Source: Streptomyces sp. WM6378 | GTDB taxonomy: Bacteria > Actinomycetota > Actinomycetes > Streptomycetales > Streptomycetaceae | Reading direction: 5' to 3' | Length of the DNA: 64,000 nucleotides | NCBI RefSeq assembly: GCF_001279695.1 | Contig: NZ_LGDD01000306.1 | Coordinates: forward strand, 186,001-250,000 | Shown: positions 14,740-25,057 of the stretch, piece after piece | How positions within the stretch are numbered: the first letter of the stretch is position 1 | Layout: each line of letters starts with the position of its first letter | Program-made: the position numbers and the translations under genes | Notes under the pieces: model-generated | Told to the model about the DNA's origin: nothing | Seen by the model: the letters and a program-made list of their open reading frames with translations, nothing else | The model's database searches: none

Positions 14740-16071
14740 TCAGGTGGCGTCGCGTCGACGGGCGGCCGGTTCGGGGCGCGGCGCCCGAACGTCCCTGTGG
14801 ACGGCGGACGTTGTGAACAGGGCGTGCAGAAGGACCGCTGCGAGCGTCCCGGCGACCACCCCGCTGCCCGCGACCGTGCGGAACCAGCCGGGGAATCCGT
14901 CGTAGAGGCCGGGGGCGAGCAGGGGTAGCAGACCTACCGCGAGTGCGAGCGCTGCCACCAGGGAGTGCGAGCGCTCGCCGAGTTCCGCGCGGGCCAGCAT
15001 CTCGACGCCCATGACGGCGATGACCGCGTATACGACGAGGGCCGAGCCGCCGACGACCGCGGTCGGCAGCCCCGCCACGAGACGCGAGAGGGGGGAGAGC
15101 AGCCCGGCCAGGACCAGCAGGCCGCCCGCGCCTGCCGTCACGTACCGGCTGCGGACCCCGGTGAGGCGGCCGATCCCGATGTTCTCGGCGCTGGTCACCA
15201 TCAGCGACGTACCGAAGAGGCCGCCGACGAGCGAGACGAGGGCGTCGGCGCGGGCCATCCTCGGCACGTCGCGGCCCGGGTCGGGCACGCGCCCCGCGGT
15301 CTCGCTGCTCAGCACGCTCTGGCCGGTGATCTCGGCCAGCGTGGTGAGGCTGAACACGAGCAGCGGCAGGGCCGCCACCGGGTCGAACTCCGGAGCGCCG
15401 TAAGGCAAGAGGCCCGGCAGCGAGAAGCCGGAGCCCGCGGCCGGGGTGACCGCGCCGAGCCCCGTCGTCACCGCGACGAGCGTGCCCACAGCCATGCCGA
15501 TGAGCACGGCCGTACGCCGCCACACCCCGCGCAGCACGAGATGGGCCAGGACCGTCGCCGCCACGGTCGCCGCGGCCAGGGCGACGGCACGCGGCGCCGC
15601 CGTGCCGCCGGGGCCCGTGACGAGCTGGGCTGCGACCCGGATCATGGAGATCCCGATCAGGAGCACGGTCACGCCCATCACCAGCGGCGGGAAGAGCCGC
15701 ACCACGCGGGCGTACAGCGGCAGCACGGCGAGGAGCAGCGCCGCCGCGAGCAGCACCGAGCCGCTCGCCACGGCGGGGCCGTGGTCATGGGCGATCTGGA
15801 GGAACAGCGCGGCGGCCGCCCCGCCCGGCAGCATCACGAACGGCAGCCGGGCCCCGAAGGCCCAGAAGCCGAGCGACTGGAGGAGCGACCCCGCACCGCA
15901 CAGCACCAGGACCGCGCTGAGCAGCGAGGCGGTCCGGTCGGGCGGCAGCCGCAGGGCCGCCGCGGTGAGGAAGACGGTGGAGACGGGCGCCGCGACCATG
16001 GCGAGCACATGCTGCACGGCGAGCGGGGCGAGCCGTCCGAGCGGGACCCGCTCGTCGACGGGCGACGTCAT
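14740..16071 (-). CDS. SLC23 / uracil-xanthine-type nucleobase permease
   Basis: A 443-residue polytopic membrane protein with roughly a dozen hydrophobic helices. The family landmarks are an opening QHVLAMVAAPVSTVFL helix, the conserved segment TLAEITGQSVLSSETAG corresponding to the substrate-site helix of UraA-like carriers, and LFGTSLMVTSAENIG in the following helix. It probably imports a nucleobase or similar anionic ring compound using the proton gradient. Its start ATG overlaps the stop of the arylsulfotransferase-like gene in the sequence ATGA, so the two are translationally coupled. The substrate is presumably related to that enzyme or to the ligand of the divergent XRE-cupin regulator. 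Confidence 0.87.
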   Translation of the reverse strand: MTSPVDERVPLGRLAPLAVQHVLAMVAAPVSTVFLTAAALRLPPDRTASLLSAVLVLCGAGSLLQSLGFWAFGARLPFVMLPGGAAAALFLQIAHDHGPAVASGSVLLAAALLLAVLPLYARVVRLFPPLVMGVTVLLIGISMIRVAAQLVTGPGGTAAPRAVALAAATVAATVLAHLVLRGVWRRTAVLIGMAVGTLVAVTTGLGAVTPAAGSGFSLPGLLPYGAPEFDPVAALPLLVFSLTTLAEITGQSVLSSETAGRVPDPGRDVPRMARADALVSLVGGLFGTSLMVTSAENIGIGRLTGVRSRYVTAGAGGLLVLAGLLSPLSRLVAGLPTAVVGGSALVVYAVIAVMGVEMLARAELGERSHSLVAALALAVGLLPLLAPGLYDGFPGWFRTVAGSGVVAGTLAAVLLHALFTTSAVHRDVRAPRPEPAARRRDAT

Positions 16072-17204
16072 GGGCGCGCCTCCAGCCAGGGCAGCTCCTC
16101 GGCCGCGTACCGGTAGGCGCGGAACACCGCGTTCGGCTCGGCCGGGAAGAGCCGCCGCACCTCGGACTCCTCGTAGCCGCCGAACTGCGGCACGATGAAC
16201 TCCCAGCACAAATAGCCCTGTTGGGTCACTTCGAAGAGGCGGCCCGCGGGGGAGTCGGTGACCAGCGTGTTGCCGTTGGGCAGCCGCTGGGCCGATCCCA
16301 TGAAGGGGGCGAAGAACGATTCGCGGGCCGGGTCGTGGTACTCCCACACGACCCGGCCGCCGGCGCGTTCGATCTCGACGACGCGCGAATACGGCACGTC
16401 GTGGCCCGGCCGGAAGACGCCGTTGTCGAAGACCAGGACGTTGCCGCCGGCCAGCTCGGTGGGATGGTGCTGCTGGGAGACCGTGCCGGGGCCGGTGCGC
16501 CACAGGATCTCGCCGGTGTCCCGGCTGATGACGACCACCGCGGACACGCTGCGCAGACTGGCCAGGACGTTCCCGTCGGCAAGCGGGGTGACGCTGTTGA
16601 TGAGCGGCCAGTGCTCACGCGCGTAGTCGAGGTGCAGCGCGTACTCGGCCCGGTCTAGGTGGTCGGCGGCCCGCCAGGACCACAGCTCGCCGCCGTCGGG
16701 TCCGACCTCCCTGATGGTGTCGGCCCACACCGTTCCTCCGGCGGCCTCGGAACCGGCCACCCCGCCGAGGACCCCGGCCGCCTCGGCGCCGCGCAGCGGT
16801 TCGAGCCCGGTGTAGAGGATGCGGCCGTCGTCGAGGTGGTGGGCGTCGTGGTGCTGGAGGGGATCGCGGTGCTCGCGCACGACCGTGCCGTCCGGCGTGG
16901 CCTCCAGCATTACGCCGCCACGGTACTTGTGCCACATCGGGAACAGCGCCTCCTGGCCCGGCAGTACGCCGTTGTAGGCGAGGTTTCCGTTGCCGAGGAT
17001 CCGGGCGTGCCGCCCCGGCCGGTAGGGGAGGTGCCAGGTGTGGACGGCCTCGCCGCGCAGGTCCACCAGATACACCTCGCCGCCCCCGGTCAGCGGCGCA
17101 TACAGCGTGAAGCCCGGGCAGGCCGCGTCCGGGTCGAGCGCGATGAGACCGGTGCCGCGCCGGCGGCGCTGGTTCTGGTCGACGACGGTCGGGCGAGTGG
17201 TCAC
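16068..17204 (-). CDS. Arylsulfotransferase (ASST)-like beta-propeller protein, cytoplasmic
   Basis: A 378-residue protein built of repeated strand motifs of the ASST/PQQ type (AVHTWHLPYRPG, GVMLEATPDGTVVREH, LWSWRAADHLD, ILWRTGPGTVSQQHHPTEL, VVWEYHDPARESFFAP). The His-rich segments DPLQHHDAHHLDDGR and QQHHPTEL are in the positions where ASST enzymes hold catalytic histidines. Classical ASST moves sulfate from a phenolic donor to a phenolic acceptor. There is no signal peptide, so it acts inside the cell, unlike the periplasmic enterobacterial enzymes. GTG start with GGAG seven bases upstream. It is the first gene of an operon with the SLC23 permease. Reaction is inferred; a non-enzymatic propeller is possible. 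Confidence 0.8.
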   Translation of the reverse strand: MTTRPTVVDQNQRRRRGTGLIALDPDAACPGFTLYAPLTGGGEVYLVDLRGEAVHTWHLPYRPGRHARILGNGNLAYNGVLPGQEALFPMWHKYRGGVMLEATPDGTVVREHRDPLQHHDAHHLDDGRILYTGLEPLRGAEAAGVLGGVAGSEAAGGTVWADTIREVGPDGGELWSWRAADHLDRAEYALHLDYAREHWPLINSVTPLADGNVLASLRSVSAVVVISRDTGEILWRTGPGTVSQQHHPTELAGGNVLVFDNGVFRPGHDVPYSRVVEIERAGGRVVWEYHDPARESFFAPFMGSAQRLPNGNTLVTDSPAGRLFEVTQQGYLCWEFIVPQFGGYEESEVRRLFPAEPNAVFRAYRYAAEELPWLEARP

Positions 17205-17216
17205 GACGACACTCCT

Positions 17217-17241
17217 TCAAAGTTTCTTTGATGTCCTCAAA
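17217..17241. promoter_or_regulatory. Overlapping inverted repeats, candidate operator for the arylsulfotransferase operon
   Basis: TCAAAG-TTT-CTTTGA (17217-17231) is a perfect palindrome 13 bases upstream of the arylsulfotransferase GTG. It overlaps TTTGA-TGTCC-TCAAA (17227-17241), so one TTTGA half-site is shared. The position between two divergent transcription units suggests binding by the XRE-cupin regulator encoded on the other side. Confidence 0.5.
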
Positions 17242-17339
17242 CAGCTTCGAAGGTAGAGGCGTTGTGTGTCGGCGGTGTGACGGGCGTACGAAACCGTCCC
17301 GCGCGGTGCGTAAGGTGATCCCGAGGGAGGGCAGTGCGG

Positions 17340-17903
17340 ATGAACGACACAGGTGGGACGGGTGCGGGGCCGCGCCTGGGGGGCGCGGTGCGCCGTCGGC
17401 GGCGGGCGCTCGACCTCACGCTCGCGGCCGTCGCGGAACGCAGCGGCCTGTCCGTACCGTTCCTCAGCCAGATCGAGAACGAGCGGGCCCGCCCCAGCAT
17501 GCGCTCCCTCCAGCGCATGGCGGACGCCCTGAACACGACGGCCGTGGAACTGCTCGCCGCCGCCGATGCGACGGACCGCACGGTCGACGTCGTACGCGCC
17601 GACGACGACGCGGGCCTGTCACGCGACGCCGGGGTGCGCCCGCTGGTGCGGGGCCGCCATCAGATGCACGCCCTGGAGTTCACCGGCGAGCGGGCGGCGG
17701 ACCGCGAATTCCTGCACCACAACGACGAGTTGATGTATGTGGCGGACGGCGCCGCCGAGGTCGAGGCGGAAGGGCGCGGCTACACCCTGTCGAAGGGCGA
17801 CACCCTGTATCTCACCGGCGGGGTGCGCCACCGCTGGCGTGCGACGCTGCCCGGCACCCGGGTCCTCGTCGTCGCCGTCTCCGACCACGTCCGGGGATCC
17901 TGA
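17340..17903 (+). CDS. XRE-family regulator with C-terminal cupin domain
   Basis: A 187-residue transcription factor. The N-terminal HTH (about 10-70) contains LTLAAVAERSGLSVPFLSQI followed by ENERARPSM, the typical recognition helix of SinR/PuuR-type proteins. The C-terminal cupin (about 105-185) has strands EFLHHNDELMYVADGAAEVE and KGDTLYLTGGVRHRW. The His and Glu of HHNDE and His of RHRW could bind a metal or small ligand. Such regulators sense metabolites and usually control the neighbouring operon. The ATG at 17340 is used because GGGAGG stands nine bases before it; the GTG two codons earlier is too close. It is divergent from the arylsulfotransferase/permease operon. Confidence 0.88.
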   Translation: MNDTGGTGAGPRLGGAVRRRRRALDLTLAAVAERSGLSVPFLSQIENERARPSMRSLQRMADALNTTAVELLAAADATDRTVDVVRADDDAGLSRDAGVRPLVRGRHQMHALEFTGERAADREFLHHNDELMYVADGAAEVEAEGRGYTLSKGDTLYLTGGVRHRWRATLPGTRVLVVAVSDHVRGS

Positions 17904-17916
17904 GGTCAGGAGAGTC

Positions 17917-18351
17917 TCAACTGCCGCTCTCCGCAAGGCTGTTGTAGCGCAGCAGGTACTCAGCGAACCGGTCCAGGTCCTGAGGTGCCCAGTCGGCGAG
18001 CCGGTCGTGGAAGGCCTGGCGGCGCAGTTCCGCCGCCTCGGCGAGCTTGGCGGTGCCCGCCGGGGTCAGCTGGAGCACCTGGATGCGGTGGTCGTCGGGG
18101 TCGCTGATGCGCTCGACGAAGCCGAGCTTTTCGAGCCCCGCGATCTGACGGCTGATCGTCGACTTGTCGAGCATGTAGTAGGCGGCCAGATCGGTCGCCC
18201 GGCAGCCCTGCTGGTCCTCCAGATGGGAGAGCAGGGTGAACGAGACGAGCGAGAGCTCCGGGTGCATCCGGGCGGCGGCGGCCCGGGCGCGCCGGGCGAA
18301 CGCGGTCAGCTCACGCTGAATGGTGATGACCGACTGGTCTCGGCTGAGCAC
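17917..18351 (-). CDS. MarR family transcriptional regulator
   Basis: A 144-residue winged-helix regulator. The DNA-binding part runs LSLVSFTLLSHLEDQQGCRA, TDLAAYYMLDKSTISRQIAG (recognition helix) and LEKLGFVERISDPDDHRIQ (wing with the conserved D-x-R pattern). The GTG at 18351 (GGGG seven bases upstream) is preferred over the first ATG at 18393, which would place the start inside a perfect TTGTA-GAA-TACAA palindrome that is better read as the operator. It is the only gene of its unit. The same palindrome core lies before the YhgE-like membrane protein gene 14 kb away, a likely second target. Confidence 0.9.
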   Translation of the reverse strand: MLSRDQSVITIQRELTAFARRARAAAARMHPELSLVSFTLLSHLEDQQGCRATDLAAYYMLDKSTISRQIAGLEKLGFVERISDPDDHRIQVLQLTPAGTAKLAEAAELRRQAFHDRLADWAPQDLDRFAEYLLRYNSLAESGS

Positions 18352-18380
18352 GACTGATCCCCTTTCGTCTCCATGGCGGG

Positions 18381-18393
18381 TTGTAGAATACAA
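18381..18393. promoter_or_regulatory. Probable MarR autoregulatory operator
   Basis: TTGTA-GAA-TACAA is a perfect 5+3+5 palindrome lying 30 bases upstream of the preferred MarR start codon. A second site with the same arms, TTGTA-TAG-TACAA, is at 32843-32855. Confidence 0.65.
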
Positions 18394-18435
18394 CGCCTTG
18401 ATGGATGCGGGGAACGCCGCGCCGGATGCTTCGCC

Positions 18436-19005
18436 TCACTTCTCGGGCAGCCCTTCGCCCAGGGACTCCGGCGGCTCCTCGCCCAGGGTGCCGAGCGCCT
18501 CGGTCAGCCAGCCGATCCAGAACGTCTCCAGCTCGATGCCGCCGCGCAGCACCAGATGCCGCAGCCGGTCCTGCTCGCTGTCCCGCTCCGGCGGGAAGTC
18601 CTTCTCCTCGATCCCGTGATACGTCGTCAATTGGGCGTGGTGCAGGGCGAGATGGCGCTCCAGCTCGGCCCGCAGGCCGCCCGTGCCGATCACCGCCGCC
18701 GCCCGCATCCGCAGCAGCAGCGGGTCCCGCATCGGCTTCGGGGCCTGGCCGGCCGCCGCCCACTGGGCGAGCTCGGCCCGGCCCGCGGGCAGCACCTCGT
18801 ACTCCTTCTTCTGCCCGCGGGCCGGGGCGGCGGACGGCAGCGCGCGGATGAACCCGGACTGCTCCAGCTTTCCCAGTTCGCGATAGATCTGCTGATGCGT
18901 GGCCGACCAGAAGTAGCCGATCGACTTGTCGAAGCGGCGGGTCAGCTCAAGCCCCGAGGAGGGCTTTTCGAGCAGTGCGGTCAGGATCGCGTGCGGGAGG
19001 GACAT
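18436..19005 (-). CDS. PadR family transcriptional regulator
   Basis: A 189-residue PadR/Vir-type regulator. The N-terminal winged helix has the family hallmarks MSLPHAILTALLEKPSSGLE, LTRRFDKSIGYFWSATHQQI and YRELGKLEQSGFIRAL, followed by the long C-terminal helical dimerisation domain (GLRAELERHLALHHAQLTTY, ELETFWIGWLTEAL). PadR proteins repress stress or catabolic genes and release DNA on binding aromatic or other ligands. It lies 28 bases downstream of the fadH stop on the same strand. The fadH promoter has a perfect TTATGCAAC-AA-GTTGCATAA palindrome of the type PadR proteins bind, so control of fadH is likely. Confidence 0.9.
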   Translation of the reverse strand: MSLPHAILTALLEKPSSGLELTRRFDKSIGYFWSATHQQIYRELGKLEQSGFIRALPSAAPARGQKKEYEVLPAGRAELAQWAAAGQAPKPMRDPLLLRMRAAAVIGTGGLRAELERHLALHHAQLTTYHGIEEKDFPPERDSEQDRLRHLVLRGGIELETFWIGWLTEALGTLGEEPPESLGEGLPEK

Positions 19006-19033
19006 GACCGCATCCTAGGTTCGGCCGCTCGCC

Positions 19034-21145
<2,112 letters not shown>

Positions 21146-21937
21146 TCACACCCAGGGCGGCGGCCCCTCGGGGGCCAGCCGGTGGACGTCGAAGAGCACG
21201 GCGGCCTCCACTCCCATGGCCGGACCCGACGAACGCGCGATCCAGGTCAGGAAGGGGCGTGGAGCGAAGGCGTCGGCGTCCGCGCCGAGCCCCTTGGTGT
21301 ACTCGACGTGCGCGGCGAGGGAGGCGATGCCGCGCTCCAGCGGGTCGCCGGTCACCTCCACCCCGTGCGTGGGCCGGTCCGACCCCGCGAACGCGACGAA
21401 ACGCACCCCGGGCCACGGTTCGAGCCCTTCCTCGGTCAGCTCCGGGAAGACCCACCGGTTCCCGGCGTCCCGCGCCGCGTCCAGCGCCGCGAGCCCGACC
21501 GCCCGGTGGTCGGCCTGGTTGATCAGCCCGCCGATCATCCGGATCGTGTACGCGCCGGAGAAGATCACCTCCGGCCGGAACCTGCGGATGGCCCGCGTGA
21601 TGTCGCGCCGCAGCTCGATCCCGTACTCCACCACCCCGTCCCGGTGGCCGAGGAACTCCACATCACTGACCCCGACCTCGCGCGCCCCGGCCCGCTCCTC
21701 GGCCTCGCGCAGCGGCGCGGCCCGGTCCGGATGCATCCCGTCGATCCCCGCCTCCCCGCGCGTCGCCAGGACATAGCCGACCTGTTTGCCCTGCGCGGTC
21801 CAGCGGGCGACCGCCGACGCTGTGCCGTACTCGATGTCGTCCGGATGCGCCACGACGGCCAGCGCACGGGTCCAGTCCTCCGGCAGCGGGGCGAGCCGCG
21901 GCCCGCCGGTGCCGCCCAAGTCGTTGAAGGCACTCAT
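21146..21937 (-). CDS. PIG-L family deacetylase
   Basis: A 263-residue LmbE-like zinc deacetylase. The metal site is read from AVVAHPDDIEYG (His, Asp, Asp near the N-terminus) and the later QADHRAVGLAAL segment carrying the third ligand His; MGVEAAVLFDVHRLAP forms the C-terminal strand. Relatives deacetylate N-acetylglucosamine derivatives such as the mycothiol precursor (MshB) or teicoplanin-like glycosides. Mycothiol MshB is longer and has a different neighbourhood, so this is more likely a paralogue of unknown substrate. The start MSAFNDLGG is chosen because GAGG directly precedes that ATG. It follows dhaM by about 120 bases and may be transcribed with the dha operon. Confidence 0.87.
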   Translation of the reverse strand: MSAFNDLGGTGGPRLAPLPEDWTRALAVVAHPDDIEYGTASAVARWTAQGKQVGYVLATRGEAGIDGMHPDRAAPLREAEERAGAREVGVSDVEFLGHRDGVVEYGIELRRDITRAIRRFRPEVIFSGAYTIRMIGGLINQADHRAVGLAALDAARDAGNRWVFPELTEEGLEPWPGVRFVAFAGSDRPTHGVEVTGDPLERGIASLAAHVEYTKGLGADADAFAPRPFLTWIARSSGPAMGVEAAVLFDVHRLAPEGPPPWV

Positions 21938-22060
21938 GTCCTCATGATGGCGCCGGGCGAGGACGCGCGACAGCAGGATGACGTGCCCGGTTCGAACCGG
22001 GCGAGCCGCACGTCCCGGGCCGGGCGTGCCGCAGTCGCCCGGCACGCCGCGTTCCGCCCC

Positions 22061-22474
22061 TCACACCTTCCGGTAGTCGTACGCCTCCGCGGCCGCCGCC
22101 TCCACCGCGTCCAGGTCCGCGCCCGCCGACGCGCTGACGACCGCGGCCACCGCGCCCTCCACGAACGGGGCATCCAACAGCCTTGTTCCGGGCGGGAGTT
22201 CGTCGCCCTCGGCCAGCAGGGCCTTGACCGTGAGGACCGCGCTGCCCAGGTCCACCAGGACGGCCACGCCCGCGCCGCGGTCCACGGACTCGGCCGCCCG
22301 CACGATGAGTTCCTCACTGGTGCCCAGGCCCCCGTCGGGCAGGCCGCCCGCCGGGGCGACGGGCGTGGTGGGGCCGCCGCCCGCGAGGCCCTCGGCGAGT
22401 TCGGCGACGGACGCCGCCACCGCCGCGCTGTGCGAGACGAGCACCACCCCGACCAGCGGGCCCGGCCCGCTCAC
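22061..22474 (-). CDS. dhaM: Dihydroxyacetone kinase phosphoryl-transfer subunit DhaM (EIIA-type domain)
   Basis: A 137-residue protein consisting only of the mannose-EIIA-like domain that receives phosphate from HPr and passes it to ADP bound on DhaL. The phosphorylated His lies in LVGVVLVSHSAAVAASV near residue 16. VLVDLGSAVLTVKALL is the second conserved block. It starts with GTG that overlaps the DhaL stop in GTGA, so the two are coupled. The HPr and EI-like domains present in some DhaM proteins are missing; general PTS proteins must serve it. Confidence 0.9.
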   Translation of the reverse strand: MSGPGPLVGVVLVSHSAAVAASVAELAEGLAGGGPTTPVAPAGGLPDGGLGTSEELIVRAAESVDRGAGVAVLVDLGSAVLTVKALLAEGDELPPGTRLLDAPFVEGAVAAVVSASAGADLDAVEAAAAEAYDYRKV

Positions 22475-23067
22475 GCGGCGGCCTCGGCCAGCGCGCCGAT
22501 GAGCAGCGCCGACGACGTCGCCCCCGGATCCTGATGGCCCACGGAGCGCTCCCCGAGATAACTGGCCCGGCCCTTGCGGGCACGCAGCGGTACGGTCGCG
22601 AGCGCCCCCGCGTCGGCCGCCTCCGCCGCCGCGCCGAAGGACTCGCCGAGCGCCTCGACCGCCGGCAGCAGCGCGTCCAGCATCGTCTTGTCCCCGGCCG
22701 CCGCCCCGCCCAGCTGGGCGACCGCCGCGACCCCGGCGCCGAGCGCCTCGGCCAACTGCTCCCTCGTGACCTCGGCGGCGTCCCCGAGGGCCTTGCCGGC
22801 GCGGCGAAGCAGCGTCCCGTACAGCGGCCCCGAAGCACCCCCGACCGTGGAAATCAACTGCCGCCCGGCCAGGGCGAGTACGGCCCCCGGAGTGGCGGGC
22901 GCCTCCTTGTCGAGCACCGCCGTCACGGCGGTGAAGCCGCGCTGCAGGTTCGCCCCGTGGTCGGCGTCGCCGATCGCCGAGTCGAGATCGGTGAGCCGGT
23001 CCGCCTCCCGGTCCACCGCGGCGGCGGTGGCGGTCATCCAGCGGCACATGAACGCGGCGTCGAGCAC
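22471..23067 (-). CDS. dhaL: Dihydroxyacetone kinase ADP-binding subunit DhaL
   Basis: A 198-residue helical protein that holds ADP-Mg as a fixed coenzyme in PTS-dependent dihydroxyacetone phosphorylation. The Mg-binding aspartates lie in LTDLDSAIGDADHGANLQRG, and GGASGPLYGTLLRRAGKAL and GDKTMLDALLPAVEAL form the nucleotide lid. GTG at 23067 is chosen because AAGGAGG is just upstream; the ATG six codons earlier has no ribosome site. It lies 22 bases after dhaK and overlaps dhaM by 4. Confidence 0.93.
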   Translation of the reverse strand: MLDAAFMCRWMTATAAAVDREADRLTDLDSAIGDADHGANLQRGFTAVTAVLDKEAPATPGAVLALAGRQLISTVGGASGPLYGTLLRRAGKALGDAAEVTREQLAEALGAGVAAVAQLGGAAAGDKTMLDALLPAVEALGESFGAAAEAADAGALATVPLRARKGRASYLGERSVGHQDPGATSSALLIGALAEAAA

Positions 23068-23089
23068 AAGCCCTCCTTCAGGCATCGGT

Positions 23090-24082
23090 TCAGCATCCCC
23101 ACCGCAGCGCGGCCGTGTCGACGGGGGCGTCCCACAACCGCAGCAGCTCCTCGTCGACCTGACAGAGCGTCACCGAGCAGCCCGCCATGTCGAGCGAGGT
23201 CACGTAGTTCCCCACGAGCGTACGGGCCACCGGCACGCCCCGCTCGGCCAGGACCCGGTGCACCTCGGCGTTGAATCCGTACAGTTCGAGCAGGGGCGTG
23301 GCGCCCATCCCGTTGACGAGGAGCAGCACGGGGCTCGTCGGCCGCAGATCCTCCAGGACGACGTCCACGGCGTAGTCCGCGATCTCCCGCGAGGTCATCA
23401 TCGCCCGCCGCTCCCGCCCCGGCTCGCCGTGGATGCCGACCCCCAACTCCAGCTCACCCGGCGGAAGTTCGAAGGTCGGGCTGCCCTTGGCGGGGGTGGA
23501 ACAGGCGGTCAGGGCCACCCCGAAACTGCGCGAGTTCGCGTTCACCTGCCGGGCGATCGCCTCGACCCGCTCCAAGGGCCGGCCCTCCGCGGCGGCCGCC
23601 CCGGCGATCTTCTCGACGAACAGCGTCGCGCCGGTGCCGCGCCGCCCCGCCGTGTAGAGGCTGTCGGTCACCGCGACGTCGTCGTCCACGAGGACCTTGG
23701 CGATCGTCACGCCCTCGTCCTCGGCGAGCTCGGCCGCCATGTCGAAGTTGAGTACGTCGCCGGTGTAGTTCTTGACGACGAACAGCACCCCGGCGCCGCC
23801 GTCCACGGCCGCCGCGGCCCGTACCATCTGATCCGGCACGGGCGACGTGAACACCTCGCCGGGGCACGCCGCGGACAGCATGCCCGGCCCCACGAAGCCC
23901 GCGTGCAGCGGCTCGTGCCCGGACCCGCCGCCCGAGACGAGGCCCACCTGCCCGGCCACGGGTGCGTCACGCCGCACGACCAGCCGGTTTTCGACGTCGA
24001 CCGTGAGCGCGGGATGCGCGGCGGCGATCCCGCGCAGCGCGTCCGCTACGACGGTCTCGGGCACGTTGATGAGCATGTTCAC
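23090..24082 (-). CDS. dhaK: Dihydroxyacetone kinase substrate-binding subunit DhaK
   Basis: A 330-residue protein that binds dihydroxyacetone covalently as a hemiaminal through a histidine. Landmarks are LVSGGGSGHEPLHAGFVGPG near residue 50, VLFVVKNYTGDVLNFDMA, and the active-site His in VGIHGEPGRER. First gene of the dhaKLM operon, which converts dihydroxyacetone to its phosphate for glycolysis. Three starts are possible (ATG 24085, GTG 24082, ATG 24076); GTG best fits the GGAGG spacing. No glycerol dehydrogenase is adjacent, so the source of dihydroxyacetone is not evident. Confidence 0.93.
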   Translation of the reverse strand: MNMLINVPETVVADALRGIAAAHPALTVDVENRLVVRRDAPVAGQVGLVSGGGSGHEPLHAGFVGPGMLSAACPGEVFTSPVPDQMVRAAAAVDGGAGVLFVVKNYTGDVLNFDMAAELAEDEGVTIAKVLVDDDVAVTDSLYTAGRRGTGATLFVEKIAGAAAAEGRPLERVEAIARQVNANSRSFGVALTACSTPAKGSPTFELPPGELELGVGIHGEPGRERRAMMTSREIADYAVDVVLEDLRPTSPVLLLVNGMGATPLLELYGFNAEVHRVLAERGVPVARTLVGNYVTSLDMAGCSVTLCQVDEELLRLWDAPVDTAALRWGC

Positions 24083-24178
24083 CATGACCTCCAGGGCGAG
24101 GCGTGCGGAGTGTGACGGCCTCCAGTATCACGCGACAGCTCGTCGGTCACGGCAGTTGACGTGCCATCAGGGTGGCGG

Positions 24179-25057
24179 CTACGTGCGCCGCCGCGTCGCG
24201 CTCTCGATGAGGTCGGGACGGTCGGTGATGATCCCGTCGACCCCCATCCTCACCAGCTTGGTGGCGGCGGGCGCGTTGTCGACGGTCCAGGTGTTGATGC
24301 GCATCGCCTTGCTATGGGCCCCCTTCATCCCGTGCACCGCCTTGACGTACGCGGCGGTCACCGAATGCTGCTCCGCGTTGATCTCGTCGGTGAAGGCGGC
24401 GTACTGCTTGAGCTGGGAGACCGGCGGATTGCCGAGGAAGCCGGTGCGGACCTCGGGGCGGAGCCGGTGCGTGGTGCGCAGCGCGGGGGCGCTGAAGCTC
24501 TGCACGATCAGGCGCCGGGCGAGGTGCGGCCGGTCGAGCCAGTCGGCCCGGTCCAGGACGTCCAGGGTCTGGCGCTCGATGCCCGGGTACAGCTCGGGCT
24601 GCTTCAGTTCGAGCAGCAGGCCCTGGCCGGTGTCGTCGAGCAGGTCCAGGTACTCCTGAAGGGTGGGGATGCGCTCGCCCCGGAAGTCCGGGCCGAACCA
24701 GCTGCCCGCGTCGAGCTGCTTGATCTCGGCGAGCGAGAACGAACCCACGGACCAGGGCGCCCGGTCGGGGTAGCGCTGCTCGACGTTGGTGGTGCGGGCC
24801 AGTGTCGTGTCGTGGATGACGACGAGCGCGCCGTCGCGGGTGCGCTGGACGTCGTTCTCCACCCAGTCGACGCCGAGGTCGGCGGCTCGCTGTACGGAGT
24901 CGAGCGTGTTCTCCGGGGCGTACGCCGAAGCCCCCCGGTGGCCGAAGACGATGATGTGCCCCGCCTGGCGGGCCGACGCCGCTTGGGCGGGCAGGGCGAG
25001 GGCGAGGGCCCCGCAGAGCGCGCTGACGACGGTGGACACAGCGGTGCGGTGCTGCAT
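24179..25057 (-). CDS. Secreted glycerophosphodiester phosphodiesterase
   Basis: A 292-residue GDPD-family enzyme that releases glycerol-3-phosphate from glycerophosphodiesters outside the cell. It has a signal peptide (hydrophobic VVSALCGALALALPAQAASA) and the complete barrel signature: VFGHRGASAYAPENTLDSVQ with catalytic His-Arg and Glu, VDWVENDVQRTRDGALVVIHD with the metal-binding Glu/Asp and second catalytic His, LLLELKQPE, and INTWTVDN near the end. The second ATG is preferred because GAGG is seven bases before it. It is adjacent to, but not obviously co-transcribed with, dhaK; both deal with C3 glycerol metabolism. Confidence 0.92.
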   Translation of the reverse strand: MQHRTAVSTVVSALCGALALALPAQAASARQAGHIIVFGHRGASAYAPENTLDSVQRAADLGVDWVENDVQRTRDGALVVIHDTTLARTTNVEQRYPDRAPWSVGSFSLAEIKQLDAGSWFGPDFRGERIPTLQEYLDLLDDTGQGLLLELKQPELYPGIERQTLDVLDRADWLDRPHLARRLIVQSFSAPALRTTHRLRPEVRTGFLGNPPVSQLKQYAAFTDEINAEQHSVTAAYVKAVHGMKGAHSKAMRINTWTVDNAPAATKLVRMGVDGIITDRPDLIESATRRRT

